Assembly: GCA_003167365.1 (NCBI GenBank)
Contig: PMTM01000012.1
Coordinates: 159,928 to 223,927 of the forward strand
Direction: 5' to 3'
Length of the DNA stretch: 64,000 nt
Source of the DNA: Spartobacteria bacterium
GTDB lineage: Bacteria; Verrucomicrobiota; Verrucomicrobiia; Chthoniobacterales; UBA10450
The translations under genes and the position numbers were made by a program. Below are positions 43,563 to 52,174 of the stretch, in pieces; the first letter of the stretch is position 1; each line of letters opens with the position of its first letter. A model generated the notes under the pieces. It made no database searches, was not told the DNA's origin, and saw nothing but the letters and a program-made list of their open reading frames with translations.

Positions 43563-44201
43563 ATGCGCCACCAGAGTTCTCGACTTCGATTTGGTGTAGT
43601 GGCGGCTGTCCCCAACCGCAGATCTTCAATCGATGCGCGTGGGGACACGCGCCTCTACCCCGCTGCGTTCACGCTCATCGAGTTGGTCGTCGTCATCGCC
43701 ATCATCATCGTGCTCGCCAGTCTGATTCTGGGGACGTCCACGTATGTGCAAATGAAAGGCAAGCGCTCCCGTGTCGAAGTCGAGATCGCCGCCATGTCCG
43801 CCGCGCTCGAGAGTTATAAGGCGGACAATGGGATTTATCCGCGCGATACGGCTAACGCGACGACCGACAATCTCGATGCTCGGATTTCAGGTGATCCCGC
43901 GACTTATCGGTCGGCCAGTCTGTTTCTTTACACGCAGCTTTCGGGGACTAACCCAGACCGAAGTTCCATTCCCGGCGCAAGATCCTATTTCACATTTCAG
44001 CCCAATATGCTCATTCCTCGCGATCAATCGTCGAGCGTAACCGCGATCGCTGATCCGTTCGGCAACAGTTACGGCTACTCGACCGCGTATCAGGCGAATC
44101 AAACAACGGGCTATAATCCGACCTTCGATCTTTGGAGCACAGGAGCGGTTACTAGTAACGCCAATCCACCGGATCAATCGAAATGGATTAAGAATTGGTG
44201 A
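43563..44201 (+). CDS. type II secretion/type IV pilus pseudopilin (GspG-like)
   Basis: 212 residues in the longest frame. The prepilin signature AFTLIELVVVIAIIIVLASL has the conserved Glu at +5, and cleavage would fall after Ala rather than Gly. The globular part (DNGIYPRD, then LYTQLSG...PFGNSYGYSTAY) matches the GspG-type fold. The leader is unusually long (about 34 residues) because it is encoded largely by a palindromic repeat (43594-43662). The true start could be further in, but no ATG is available between 43563 and the hydrophobic helix. Confidence 0.82.
   Translation: MRHQSSRLRFGVVAAVPNRRSSIDARGDTRLYPAAFTLIELVVVIAIIIVLASLILGTSTYVQMKGKRSRVEVEIAAMSAALESYKADNGIYPRDTANATTDNLDARISGDPATYRSASLFLYTQLSGTNPDRSSIPGARSYFTFQPNMLIPRDQSSSVTAIADPFGNSYGYSTAYQANQTTGYNPTFDLWSTGAVTSNANPPDQSKWIKNW
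43594..43662. repeat. REP-like element inside the pseudopilin leader
   Basis: Left half GTGTAGTGGCGGCTGTCCCC and right half GCGTGGGGACACGCGCCTCT form inverted halves bounded by GTAG and CTAC. The right half is the inverse of the core at 6063-6090. The element is read through in frame as the prepilin leader. Confidence 0.6.
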
Positions 44202-44286
44202 GCGTTGCAGCTACCGATCTATTGGCAAGCCTTGAAACCTGAATTCGGCGCTCATGGAGCGCGGCTACAGTCCGGATCGACCAGCA

Positions 44287-45354
44287 CTACTCATTCGCGT
44301 CCACTGACAGAACGACGCGTCGATTTAGATGCTGCCGCGCGATTTCCGCGTCCAATTCGGGACCAGGCGAAAGCGAAACCGATCGAGGTGGTGTCAGAAA
44401 TTTCGTCGCTCCGTAACCTTGCGCCCTGATTTGCGCAGAATCGATTCCCAGAATTTGGACGAGGTATTGGCGCACGCTTTCCGCGCGACGCTGGCTCAGC
44501 TCCAGGTTGTAATCCGGCGTGCCGATTGAATCGGTATAGCCTTCGATGGTAAATCTCGCTTTCGGATTGCGCTTGAGCAGCGTGACCAACTTTTGCAGCA
44601 CCTCGCTGGGCTGCAGCTCCGCGCTATCGAACGAGAAAAGCTGATCGTCAGGCATTGGAATTTTCGTCCCGGAACCAAGCGGACCTTTTTGCGAAAGAAG
44701 CTGATCAAGATCGCTGAAGCCGGGAGCGTGTCCTTTGCTGGGACCGGCGCTGTCCGTCTGGATCTTGCTCGTAAAACTATTGGGCCGTTTGATGATTGTG
44801 CTCGTGGCCAGTTCCGTTCCACTGAGTGCGGGTTGCGGACGACCGGAGACCGCGCTGTCGTTTAACAACGATTGTTCGTGCGTGGCATTTGGACTATTCG
44901 AGAGCGTCCGCGCGCTGGAGCGCTCGATCTCGGTCATGACTGAAGTCGCGTCCGGCTCGACTTTTGGTTTGTCCGGCAGCGCGTCGCGCATGTCGTCCGG
45001 CATGGCGGCGCTGGCGTGCACTTCTTCCAGTAATTTATCGAACGATTTCTTTTCATCGGGCAACTGCACGTCGGTATTGTCCGGCACCGGCTTCGCCGCG
45101 GCGACATTTGAATCAGCGCTGGTTTTATCAAGCGCCTTGAGATCAACGTTCTTTACTTTGAATGTCGGCGTCTGCGGGCTTTCGAGGACGACCGATTCGG
45201 CCGATTGAAAGCGAGTTCGGTAAAAATATGTGCACAGCGCAATGTGCAGCACCAGCGAGATCATCAAACCGAACCAGAGCCAATTGCTTTGCTGGCGACC
45301 GGAAAGCAACGCGTCGTAACTCGGATCGTCGAAATCAGCGTATTCGGCTTTCAT
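44287..45354 (-). CDS. OmpA-domain envelope protein with TonB-like N-terminal anchor
   Basis: 355 residues. One membrane helix (WLWFGLMISLVLHIALCTYF) near the N-terminus is followed by a long disordered Pro/Ser/Asp-rich region (50-230). A C-terminal OmpA-like peptidoglycan-binding domain follows: FSFDSAELQPSEVLQKL, FTIEGYTDSIGTPDYNLELS and RRAESVRQYL, ending with NRRVVLSV. The anchored N-terminus looks like TonB/TolA-type proteins rather than a beta-barrel. It lies 5 bases downstream of panB and may be read from the dap-pan unit. Confidence 0.83.
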   Translation of the reverse strand: MKAEYADFDDPSYDALLSGRQQSNWLWFGLMISLVLHIALCTYFYRTRFQSAESVVLESPQTPTFKVKNVDLKALDKTSADSNVAAAKPVPDNTDVQLPDEKKSFDKLLEEVHASAAMPDDMRDALPDKPKVEPDATSVMTEIERSSARTLSNSPNATHEQSLLNDSAVSGRPQPALSGTELATSTIIKRPNSFTSKIQTDSAGPSKGHAPGFSDLDQLLSQKGPLGSGTKIPMPDDQLFSFDSAELQPSEVLQKLVTLLKRNPKARFTIEGYTDSIGTPDYNLELSQRRAESVRQYLVQILGIDSAQIRAQGYGATKFLTPPRSVSLSPGPELDAEIARQHLNRRVVLSVDANE

Positions 45355-45359
45355 TTTTT

Positions 45360-46151
45360 CTAAGCTGAGGTCTTAGACATCGATCCCGTCCCGCGCGTTC
45401 GTTCTATGAAAGCTCGGGTCGCTTTGCGAATTTCCTCAGCCACGCGCGCTTCCGGTGAAACGAACTTGGGAGTAAACCACGGAAATAAACCGATCAAATC
45501 GTGGGTGACCAGAACTTGCCCGTCGCAATGTTCGCCTGAGCCAATGCCGATAGTCGGAATGCTGACGGCGTCTGTGACCTGCTTGGCGGCTTCTTTGGCG
45601 ACAATCTCCAAGACGACCGAAAAAGCGCCGGCCTTTTCCACCGCTTGCGCATCACGAATCAATGCGTCGGCTTCCGCTGGCGTCCGACCTTTCAATTTAT
45701 AACCGCCTTCTTCGCGGACGCTTTGCGGCAGCATTCCAATGTGCGCCATGAAAGGAATGCCCGCGCCAGTGATTGCTTCGATTTGCGGGACATGACTCAC
45801 GCCGCCTTCGAGTTTCACTGCTTGCGCGCCGGCCTCGACCAGTTTTTTCGCCGTCGCCACCGCCTGTTCCGGCGTGTGGTAAGTGTTGATCGGAAGATCG
45901 GCCACCAGCAGCGCCTGCTTCACCGCGCGAGCGACCGCCCGCGTGTGATGCAGCATTTCATCGAGCGTCACGCTGGTGGTGTCTTCGTACCCAAGCACAA
46001 CCATCCCAACGGAATCGCCCACCAGAATGATATCGATGCCACTTTCATCGAGTAAACGCGCCATCGGATAATCGTAGGCGGTTAAGACGGCGATCTTTTC
46101 GCCTTTCCGCTTCATCTCGCGAAATTTTTCCATCGCCTTCGAACTTACCAT
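45360..46151 (-). CDS. panB: 3-methyl-2-oxobutanoate hydroxymethyltransferase
   Basis: 263 residues, the usual length. It makes ketopantoate, the first committed step to pantothenate and CoA. Motifs are LTAYDYPMARLLDESGIDI, the metal-binding VGDSVGMVVLGYEDT, VKLEGG, AHIGMLPQS and IGIGSG. The ATG at 46151 overlaps the folK stop region; a frame extending 32 codons upstream gives a Ser/Arg-rich tail unlike the family. It is part of the dap-folK-panB leftward cluster. Confidence 0.93.
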   Translation of the reverse strand: MVSSKAMEKFREMKRKGEKIAVLTAYDYPMARLLDESGIDIILVGDSVGMVVLGYEDTTSVTLDEMLHHTRAVARAVKQALLVADLPINTYHTPEQAVATAKKLVEAGAQAVKLEGGVSHVPQIEAITGAGIPFMAHIGMLPQSVREEGGYKLKGRTPAEADALIRDAQAVEKAGAFSVVLEIVAKEAAKQVTDAVSIPTIGIGSGEHCDGQVLVTHDLIGLFPWFTPKFVSPEARVAEEIRKATRAFIERTRGTGSMSKTSA

Positions 46152-46645
46152 TGGTCTTCCCGCCGCACCACTCCGGCCGGATCGTTCAAGTTTGCGAGCA
46201 ATTGCCCTACTGTTTTCGTCTGATTTGGAAGAATCAAATTGGGACAAATCTCAGCCAAAGGTGCCAGCACAAATCTGCGTAAGTGCATGCGTGGATGCGG
46301 CAGGTGCGATCGTTCATCGTCGATCTTCATGTCGTCGGCATAGAGCAGGTCGATGTCGATGCTGCGCGAAATGTTGCGAGCATGATCTCCGGGGCGACCG
46401 AGCGAGCTCTCGATCGCTTTTAGATTTCTCAAGAGACTCTGGGGATCGCCTTCATAATCGAATTCCAACACCGCGTTGAGAAATTTGTTCGCGCCCGGTT
46501 CACAATCGACCGGTTCTGTTTCATAGACCGACGAAAACAAAATTGGCGGTTGAATGCCGGCGAGATCGACCATTGCATTTCGCGCTGCTCGCAAGTTGGC
46601 CAATCGATCGCCGAGGTTCGATCCGAGCGCGACGCCGACTCTCAT
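46145..46645 (-). CDS. folK: 2-amino-4-hydroxy-6-hydroxymethyldihydropteridine pyrophosphokinase
   Basis: 166 residues. It transfers pyrophosphate from ATP to the pterin in folate synthesis. Family motifs are VALGSNLGDR at the N-terminus, VYETEP, FLNAVLEF, the LGR motif with the signature RSIDIDLLY, and LPHPRMHLRRFVLAPL. Its ATG (46645) overlaps the dapB stop and its stop overlaps the panB start, so dapB, folK and panB are coupled. Confidence 0.93.
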   Translation of the reverse strand: MRVGVALGSNLGDRLANLRAARNAMVDLAGIQPPILFSSVYETEPVDCEPGANKFLNAVLEFDYEGDPQSLLRNLKAIESSLGRPGDHARNISRSIDIDLLYADDMKIDDERSHLPHPRMHLRRFVLAPLAEICPNLILPNQTKTVGQLLANLNDPAGVVRREDQW

Positions 46646-47331
46646 TTCAGCCCGAGCACATCTTGCATGCTGTAAAGCCCCGGCGGTTTGCCGATAACCC
46701 ACTCCGCCGCGCGCAGAGCGCCTTTGGCAAAAGTTTCGCGGCTCTTTGCGCGATGAATTAATTCCAAGCGTTCGCCTTTCCCATCGAAAATCACCGTATG
46801 CTCGCCAACGACGTCACCTTCCCGAATCGATTGGATGGAAATTTTCTGGTCGCCCACGCGGGCTTTTTTCAGGATCTCGGCCAGGGTTTTCGCTGTTCCG
46901 CTCGGCGCATCTTTTTTCCCGGTGTGATGAGCTTCGATAATCTCAAGATTGAAATTATCGCCCAAAACTTGGGCCGCCTTCTCCGTTAGCGCGAAAAGCG
47001 TATTCACCCCGACGCTAAAGTTCGACGCAAAAACAATTGCCAGCGATTTCGCCGCATCCTGGATGATCGCTTTTTGCTGATCGGAATGACCGGTCGTTCC
47101 AATCACGAGCGGTTTTCGATGCGACAACGCCGCTTGGCAAACATCGCCAATCGAATCAGCCAGACTGAAATCGATGACCACGTCGGATTCTTTTATCCCC
47201 GCGGCGATGTCATTCCCCTGGTCGCATTGCGCAACGATCTCGATGTTGGGTTCTGTCCGGGCACAGTCGGCAATCGTGCGTCCCATTCGTCCGGCCGAAC
47301 CGACGAGTGTGACCCGCACCGGTTTTTTCAT
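46642..47331 (-). CDS. dapB: 4-hydroxy-tetrahydrodipicolinate reductase
   Basis: 229 residues. It reduces the DapA product in lysine/diaminopimelate synthesis. Cofactor motif VGSAGRMGRTIADC, VVIDFS, VIGTTGHSDQQ, the active-site region EAHHTGKKDAPSGTA, and IREGDVVGEHTV. It is shorter than E. coli DapB, as in several other phyla. The ATG at 47331 overlaps the dapA stop by four bases. Confidence 0.93.
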   Translation of the reverse strand: MKKPVRVTLVGSAGRMGRTIADCARTEPNIEIVAQCDQGNDIAAGIKESDVVIDFSLADSIGDVCQAALSHRKPLVIGTTGHSDQQKAIIQDAAKSLAIVFASNFSVGVNTLFALTEKAAQVLGDNFNLEIIEAHHTGKKDAPSGTAKTLAEILKKARVGDQKISIQSIREGDVVGEHTVIFDGKGERLELIHRAKSRETFAKGALRAAEWVIGKPPGLYSMQDVLGLK

Positions 47332-48206
47332 TTTGCTTGCTCGAAGGCTTCGAGAGTTTTGCGCAAACGCTCTTGATTTATCTCGCTCATCTCGCACAAC
47401 GGTAAACGAACTTCCGCCGACATCGCGCGACGCCAGGCCAGCGCCGTTTTTACCGGCACGGGATTTGGTTCGATGAACAAATCTTTAAAGAGTGCAAATA
47501 ATTTGCTGTGCAGTTCGCGCGCGCACTTTATCTCGCCCGAGGCAAAGGCGCGAACCAGTGCGCAAACTTCCGCAGGCAACAAATTGGAAACAACACTGAC
47601 GACGCCGACTGCGCCAACCGCCATGAAAGGCAGCGTCAACGAATCGTCTCCGCTCAAAATTGTAAACGCTTCCGGTAAACGCACACGCAACTCGCCTACT
47701 CGATCCACGCTCCCGCTCGCTTCTTTGATCGACACGATATTTTTACAAGCGCCCGCCAGACGCACGACGGTATCGGCGCCGATATCAACCCCGCAGCGGC
47801 CGGGAATGTTATAGAGCATGATCGGAAGCGCCGTCGCTTGCGCGATCGCTTGAAAATGGCGAAACAATCCTTCCTGGCTCGGTTTGTTGTAATACGGCGC
47901 AACGATCAATGCGCCATCGACATCCAGTTTCTCCGCTAGTTTCGTGTCGGCCACGGCATGCTGCGTCGAGTTGGAACCGGTGCCAGCCAGAACTTTGCAC
48001 CGGCCTTTGGTTATCGTAACTGTCAGCCGAATAACTTGCTCTCGTTCGTCGTGCGAGAGAGTCGGCGATTCTCCGGTCGTGCCCACGGCAATGAGGCCGT
48101 CGATTCCCGCCGCAATTTGCCCTTCGATCAGTTTTTCAAAGGCCGGAATGTCGATCGCGCCGTCGCGAAACGGCGTGACCAGCGCAGTAAAAGTGCCGCG
48201 AAACAT
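47328..48206 (-). CDS. dapA: 4-hydroxy-tetrahydrodipicolinate synthase
   Basis: 292 residues. It condenses pyruvate with aspartate semialdehyde. Motifs are TALVTPFRDGAID, GTTGESPTLSHDE, the tyrosine in MLYNIPGRCG, and the Schiff-base Lys in VSIKEASGSVDR. The ATG at 48206 is preferred because the upstream 15 codons overlap a palindromic repeat (48216-48240). It is coupled to dapB. Confidence 0.94.
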   Translation of the reverse strand: MFRGTFTALVTPFRDGAIDIPAFEKLIEGQIAAGIDGLIAVGTTGESPTLSHDEREQVIRLTVTITKGRCKVLAGTGSNSTQHAVADTKLAEKLDVDGALIVAPYYNKPSQEGLFRHFQAIAQATALPIMLYNIPGRCGVDIGADTVVRLAGACKNIVSIKEASGSVDRVGELRVRLPEAFTILSGDDSLTLPFMAVGAVGVVSVVSNLLPAEVCALVRAFASGEIKCARELHSKLFALFKDLFIEPNPVPVKTALAWRRAMSAEVRLPLCEMSEINQERLRKTLEAFEQAK

Positions 48207-48215
48207 TCCGCCATT

Positions 48216-48240
48216 GTAGAGGCGGCTGTCCTCAGCCGCA
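48216..48240. repeat. REP-like hairpin upstream of dapA
   Basis: GTAGA followed by a perfect hairpin GCGGCTG-TCCT-CAGCCGC. It shares GTAG-GGCGGCTGTC with elements at 43594 and, inverted, near 56917-56940. It lies 10 bases from the dapA start. Confidence 0.6.
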
Positions 48241-48278
48241 ATCGCGGCCAAACATAGGTAGTGGGTCGGTTTGAAACT

Positions 48279-48593
48279 TTAAGCGGGCGGCTTGTACGTG
48301 AACTGTTTTACAATCCAAACAACGGCTATGTACACGGCCACAGCGTAACCGATAAATCCAACGACGAACGCAACTCTCAGAATATAGATAGACTTTACGC
48401 CCACGATTTCGAATAAAGATACCGCACTCAATAGAGGCATCATTGCTAGGATGCCAAGTTGCGCCCATAACTCGGACTGCCACCACGCGGGATGCCAATC
48501 GAGTGGTGGACGCGACTTCCAAAACACCACCTGCGCCGCCGTAAAGACAAGTAAGAGCACCACAAAGCCCGCTATAGTTCTAGGGAGTTTCAT
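48279..48593 (-). CDS. small integral membrane protein, unknown
   Basis: 104 residues with three membrane helices: TIAGFVVLLLVFTAAQVVFW, GILAMMPLLSAVSLFEIVG and VAFVVGFIGYAVAVYIAVVW. Between helices 1 and 2 lies a Trp-rich loop (DWHPAWWQSELWAQ). Not recognised. It sits between dapF and dapA on the same strand, with gaps of over 60 bases on both sides, and may be an unrelated insertion in the lysine cluster. Confidence 0.6.
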   Translation of the reverse strand: MKLPRTIAGFVVLLLVFTAAQVVFWKSRPPLDWHPAWWQSELWAQLGILAMMPLLSAVSLFEIVGVKSIYILRVAFVVGFIGYAVAVYIAVVWIVKQFTYKPPA

Positions 48594-48658
48594 GTTTAAG
48601 GTTCCAGCAGGACAATAACTTCGTCCAAGCTCCAAACATGCGGGCGACACGCCCGCCG

Positions 48659-49462
48659 CTATACCTCGATCGTTCCTTCGAAAACGAAATCGGCCGGACC
48701 GGTCAACGTAACTTCGTGGAAATGATCGCCATGCTTCGTAAATCCTACGCTTAGTTCGTCGCCACCGCGAACCAGCACGCCAACGGGACCATCAATATTT
48801 TCGGTGGAGGCGAAGATCAATGCGCTTGCCACCACGCCGGTGCCGCAAGCGAGAGTTTCATTTTCAACGCCGCGTTCGTAGGTGCGGATGGCAATCTTCT
48901 TGGCGCCGCGTTTCTCCAGGAAATTCACATTCGCGCCGGCGGGCGCGAACGCCTTGTGCCGGCGAATCGCCGCGCCCTGAGTCGTAACGTGGACCACATC
49001 GACCCGCGAAACTGGAACAACGACGTGAGGAACACCGCTGTTGATGTAATGGACGGCCGTTTCCTCGCCGTCGACTTGAAGCGGCATATTCAGTTGCGTG
49101 TCAGTCGGATCGCTCATGTGCAACGTCACGAGTCCATCGTGCAGTTCCGCGCGAATCACCCCGGCGGGAGTTTCAAAAGAAACCTTCTTCGGTGCACGCG
49201 CGATCTTATTGGCAAAACGCGCAAAGCAACGCGCGCCGTTGCCGCACATCTCCGCTTCGCCGCCGTCGCGGTTATAGTAGCGCATTCGAAAATCTGCGCC
49301 GTTGGTCGACTTTTCGAGCAACAGGATTCCATCGGCCCCTACGCCGCGATGCCGATCACAAATCATCGAGATTTGAGTCGGGCTTAACTGAATGTCCCCG
49401 CCGCGATTATCGACCATCACGAAATCGTTGCCCGCGCCGTTCATCTTGGTGAAACGCAGCAT
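48659..49462 (-). CDS. dapF: diaminopimelate epimerase
   Basis: 267 residues. It interconverts LL- and meso-diaminopimelate for peptidoglycan and lysine. Both catalytic cysteines are present: AEMCGNGARCFARF and ETLACGTGVVASA. The N-terminal KMNGAGNDFVMVDNR is characteristic. First gene of the leftward lysine cluster; transcribed away from the secreted protein gene at 49542. Confidence 0.95.
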   Translation of the reverse strand: MLRFTKMNGAGNDFVMVDNRGGDIQLSPTQISMICDRHRGVGADGILLLEKSTNGADFRMRYYNRDGGEAEMCGNGARCFARFANKIARAPKKVSFETPAGVIRAELHDGLVTLHMSDPTDTQLNMPLQVDGEETAVHYINSGVPHVVVPVSRVDVVHVTTQGAAIRRHKAFAPAGANVNFLEKRGAKKIAIRTYERGVENETLACGTGVVASALIFASTENIDGPVGVLVRGGDELSVGFTKHGDHFHEVTLTGPADFVFEGTIEV

Positions 49463-49541
49463 ATTGTTCGTCTAACACAGCTTTCTCCGAAATCCAGTTC
49501 CTCGCCGTTGCTCGCCGGGCGTTTTGCCGCTTACTTGTGCG

Positions 49542-50303
49542 GTGCCGAGAAAATTCGTCGTCTGCTTCGCGGGTTTAGCCGTCATCGGGCTAAGCATTTC
49601 CCAGGTTGCCGGCGAAGATCTAAACAGTCTGGTTCTTCAGCAAGTAAGAGCCATGCCGCGCGGCGGGAGTTATTCTACCTCGCATTACGCCAAGATTAAA
49701 TTGCAGTCCGCCGCGCACTTTGAGTCCGGAAAGATATTTGTTCTGCCTTCGGCTGCGTCGCCGAGCTTCTGCTCGGGCGCGACTTATCTGGTTTTCATTC
49801 GAACGCTGGAAGCGTTGCGAGACCGCGGCGACCTCCACCTCGACGTCGCCACGCTCGATCAGCTCATCATCAGAGATCAGCGCGACGGCGAAGGGATCTG
49901 GGGTCGATGGAATGCGAACGGCCCCGGCACCGCCCGGCTTTTTCACGAGTTGGCCTTAGGGCCCAACTTCGACAATTTCTCCGACGCGCAACCGGGCGAT
50001 TTCATGAAGATTTTCTGGTCGAAGAATGTCGGCCGGCGCGAAAGCGGACATTCCGTCATTTTTCTTGGAACGGAGAACCGCGGCGGTTTGGAATACGTGC
50101 GCTTTTGGTCGAGCAATGTCCCATTGGGTTACGGCGAAAAAGAAGTTCCGCGGAGCAAAATTGCTTACGCTATTTTTTCGAGATTGCAGACGCCGGCAAA
50201 CCTGGCGCGCATTAACAGCGTACCGGCGGTCGATTCCTATCTCGCATCGCTGTTGCGCAAAAGCTCGAGTCTGTCCGAAGCAGCGAGCAAATGCGGTCTT
50301 TGA
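49542..50303 (+). CDS. secreted protein, possible papain-like/NlpC-like cysteine hydrolase
   Basis: About 253 residues from a GTG at 49542, which gives a clean signal peptide (FVVCFAGLAVIGLSIS). The motif PSFCSGATYLVFIRTL places a Cys at the start of a long helix, GDFMKIFW precedes SGHSVIFLG, and FWSSN follows. A helix-capping Cys and a later His-Ser strand are the usual layout of papain-like peptidoglycan hydrolases, so I suggest such a fold. I do not recognise the specific family and the assignment is tentative. Confidence 0.55.
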   Translation: MPRKFVVCFAGLAVIGLSISQVAGEDLNSLVLQQVRAMPRGGSYSTSHYAKIKLQSAAHFESGKIFVLPSAASPSFCSGATYLVFIRTLEALRDRGDLHLDVATLDQLIIRDQRDGEGIWGRWNANGPGTARLFHELALGPNFDNFSDAQPGDFMKIFWSKNVGRRESGHSVIFLGTENRGGLEYVRFWSSNVPLGYGEKEVPRSKIAYAIFSRLQTPANLARINSVPAVDSYLASLLRKSSSLSEAASKCGL

Positions 50304-50342
50304 CGCGACGGAGAGCGCGCCGACCATTCGTCAAATTGAACG

Positions 50343-50959
50343 GTGCCGATCTTAATTAACGGATTCGTGCTCGACTGGTCGGTGGCCTGGCCGCCGGGGC
50401 CGGTCAACGCTGAGATGATCCGTCGCGGCTTGCTTCCGCGCGAACAAGGTGGCGGGTTCTGGGGGACTTGGCGTGTCGGACTCGGCGCCTGCACCGGCGA
50501 TTTTCTGTGGGCGCTGTCGGTCGCAGCCGGCGCCGGTGTGCTGCTCAACAAACCTGGCGTCCGCACGGTTCTCGGCCTGATCAGTCTGGCGCTGCTGCTC
50601 GTTCTCGCGGCGATTTTCTCCGTCTCCGCCTGGAAGACCGCTCATCGCGGGATTGCCAAAAGACGGCGGCAGACGCGGCTACATTTTTCGCGCTCTCGAG
50701 TCCTTGGAACATCGGCTTTTGGCTCGCAGTGGTCGGCAGCCAGCAAACCGCAACGACGGCCCCCTCATTTCTAAATTCACTCATGCTGGCCTGCGCGGTT
50801 GTTCTCGGCGCGATCACCTGGACCATTGTCCTCTGTCTCGCGGTGCGTTCCGGCGCCCGCATTTTCGCGCGACCCATGTGGCAAATCTGGACGCAAGCGC
50901 TGACCGCGGCGGTGATGATCTACTTCGCGGCCAAGCTTGCCTTTCGACTCTTCGGGTAA
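50343..50959 (+). pseudogene. LysE/RhtB-family amino acid exporter, frameshifted
   Basis: The first part (GTG at 50343) reads LysE-like sequence with the family motif WPPGPVNAEMIRRGL and a membrane helix to about 50640. The rest of the fold (FALSSPWNIGFWLAVVGS and two more helices, ending AKLAFRLFG at 50959) continues in the frame one base back. The switch lies near GCCAAAAGACGG (about 50657-50670). Either a real inactivating indel, a programmed shift at the A-run, or an assembly error. It lies between the secreted protein and queE. Confidence 0.75.
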
Positions 50960-50973
50960 GATCGTCGACGAGA

Positions 50974-51633
50974 ATGCCAGAGCCCGAAAAAACACTGACG
51001 ATCAACGAGATTTACCACTCGATTCAGGGCGAAAGCACTTGGGCGGGACGGCCGTGCGTTTTTGTGCGCCTGACTTTCTGCGATTTGCGCTGCAACTATT
51101 GCGACACGGAATACGCTTTTTACGAAGGGAAGAAGCAGACGCTGCAAGAAATAGTCGATCTTGTAGAAAAGTTTCAGTGTCCGCTGGTCGAGATCACCGG
51201 CGGCGAACCGCTTTTGCAAAAGAATGTGCTGCCGTTGATGTCGCTGTTGTGCGACGCGGGCCACACCGTTTTGCTCGAAACCAGCGGTGCGCACGACATT
51301 TCAAACATCGATGAGCGCGTGCATCGGATTATGGACTTGAAAACACCGGGCAGCGGCGAAGTCGATCGCAATCATTGGGCAAACATCGACCATCTTGGCT
51401 CGCGCGATGAAGTGAAGTTCGTCATCGGCTCGCGCGAAGATTACGAGTGGTCGCGCGAAAAAATTCAGCGCTTAAATTTGTCGGCGCGTTGTCACGCCGT
51501 TCTCTTCTCGCCCATTTTTGGCCGGATCGATCCGCGACAAATTGTCGAATGGATCCTGACCGACAAACTGGATGTCCGTTTTCAGCTCCAAATGCACAAG
51601 TTCATCTGGACGCCGACTCAACGCGGAGTGTGA
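50974..51633 (+). CDS. queE: 7-carboxy-7-deazaguanine synthase
   Basis: 219 residues. A radical-SAM enzyme of the queuosine/7-deazaguanine pathway. The N-terminal EIYHSIQGEST is typical, and the cluster motif is CDLRCNYC (CxxxCxxC). ITGGEPLLQ and METSG-type LLETSGAHD contribute SAM and substrate binding. It ends QLQMHKFIWTP. The ATG at 50974 is preferred; the frame runs further upstream through the LysE gene. queD follows after a repeat. Confidence 0.93.
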   Translation: MPEPEKTLTINEIYHSIQGESTWAGRPCVFVRLTFCDLRCNYCDTEYAFYEGKKQTLQEIVDLVEKFQCPLVEITGGEPLLQKNVLPLMSLLCDAGHTVLLETSGAHDISNIDERVHRIMDLKTPGSGEVDRNHWANIDHLGSRDEVKFVIGSREDYEWSREKIQRLNLSARCHAVLFSPIFGRIDPRQIVEWILTDKLDVRFQLQMHKFIWTPTQRGV

Positions 51634-51656
51634 TCTCGCGCGCGCGTCGTGCAGAT

Positions 51657-51772
51657 TGTCATCCTGAGCGGAGCGAAGGATCTCCCAATCGAAGCTTGAA
51701 CGTTCGGAGGCCCAAAGGGATGCAATGAGTCTGTGTGAGATCCCGAGTCGCCGCGGTGACCTCGGGATGACA
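51657..51772. repeat. MITE-like element with TGTCATCC/GGGATGACA ends
   Basis: 116 bases starting TGTCATCCTGAGCGGAGCGA and ending CTCGGGATGACA. The right half is itself a hairpin (GATCCCGAG with CTCGGGAT). This is a widespread repeat type in environmental genomes, recalled from memory. It separates queE from queD and runs to 31 bases before the queD start. Confidence 0.7.
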
Positions 51773-51802
51773 ACGCGAGAGATGCAGTGCAGCTTCAGAA
51801 AC

Positions 51803-52165
51803 ATGCGCGCGCGTTTAACCAAAGACTTCACTTTTGAGGCGGCCCAGACTTTGCCGAACGCTCCGGAAGGTCACAAATGCCGCAAAATGCACGGGCACAG
51901 TTTTAAAATTGAAGTTTCAGTCGAAGGCGAAGTCGATCCGGAAACCGGCTGGGTCTACGATCATGCCGAGATTGGCGCGGCCATGAAACCATTATTGGAA
52001 AAATTGGATCACTCGTATCTCAACGAGATCGAAGGCCTGGAGAATCCAACGATTGAAAATATGGCGACCTGGTTTTGGAAAAAACTGCAATCCAAGTGCA
52101 CTGGCCTTCGCGAGATTGTTATCCACGAAACGCCGACGGCCCGCTGCGTTTATCGCGGCGAATGA
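51803..52165 (+). CDS. queD: 6-carboxytetrahydropterin synthase
   Basis: 120 residues, typical length. It converts dihydroneopterin triphosphate to 6-carboxytetrahydropterin, the substrate of QueE. FTFEAAQTLP is followed by CRKMHGHSFKIEV (zinc His pair and catalytic Cys), GWVYDHAEIG, LDHSYLNEI, NPTIENMATW and the C-terminal VIHETPTARCVY. The ATG at 51803 excludes 26 upstream codons that come from the repeat. Flanked on both sides by MITE-like repeats. Confidence 0.93.
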   Translation: MRARLTKDFTFEAAQTLPNAPEGHKCRKMHGHSFKIEVSVEGEVDPETGWVYDHAEIGAAMKPLLEKLDHSYLNEIEGLENPTIENMATWFWKKLQSKCTGLREIVIHETPTARCVYRGE

Positions 52166-52174
52166 TGATGTCGA

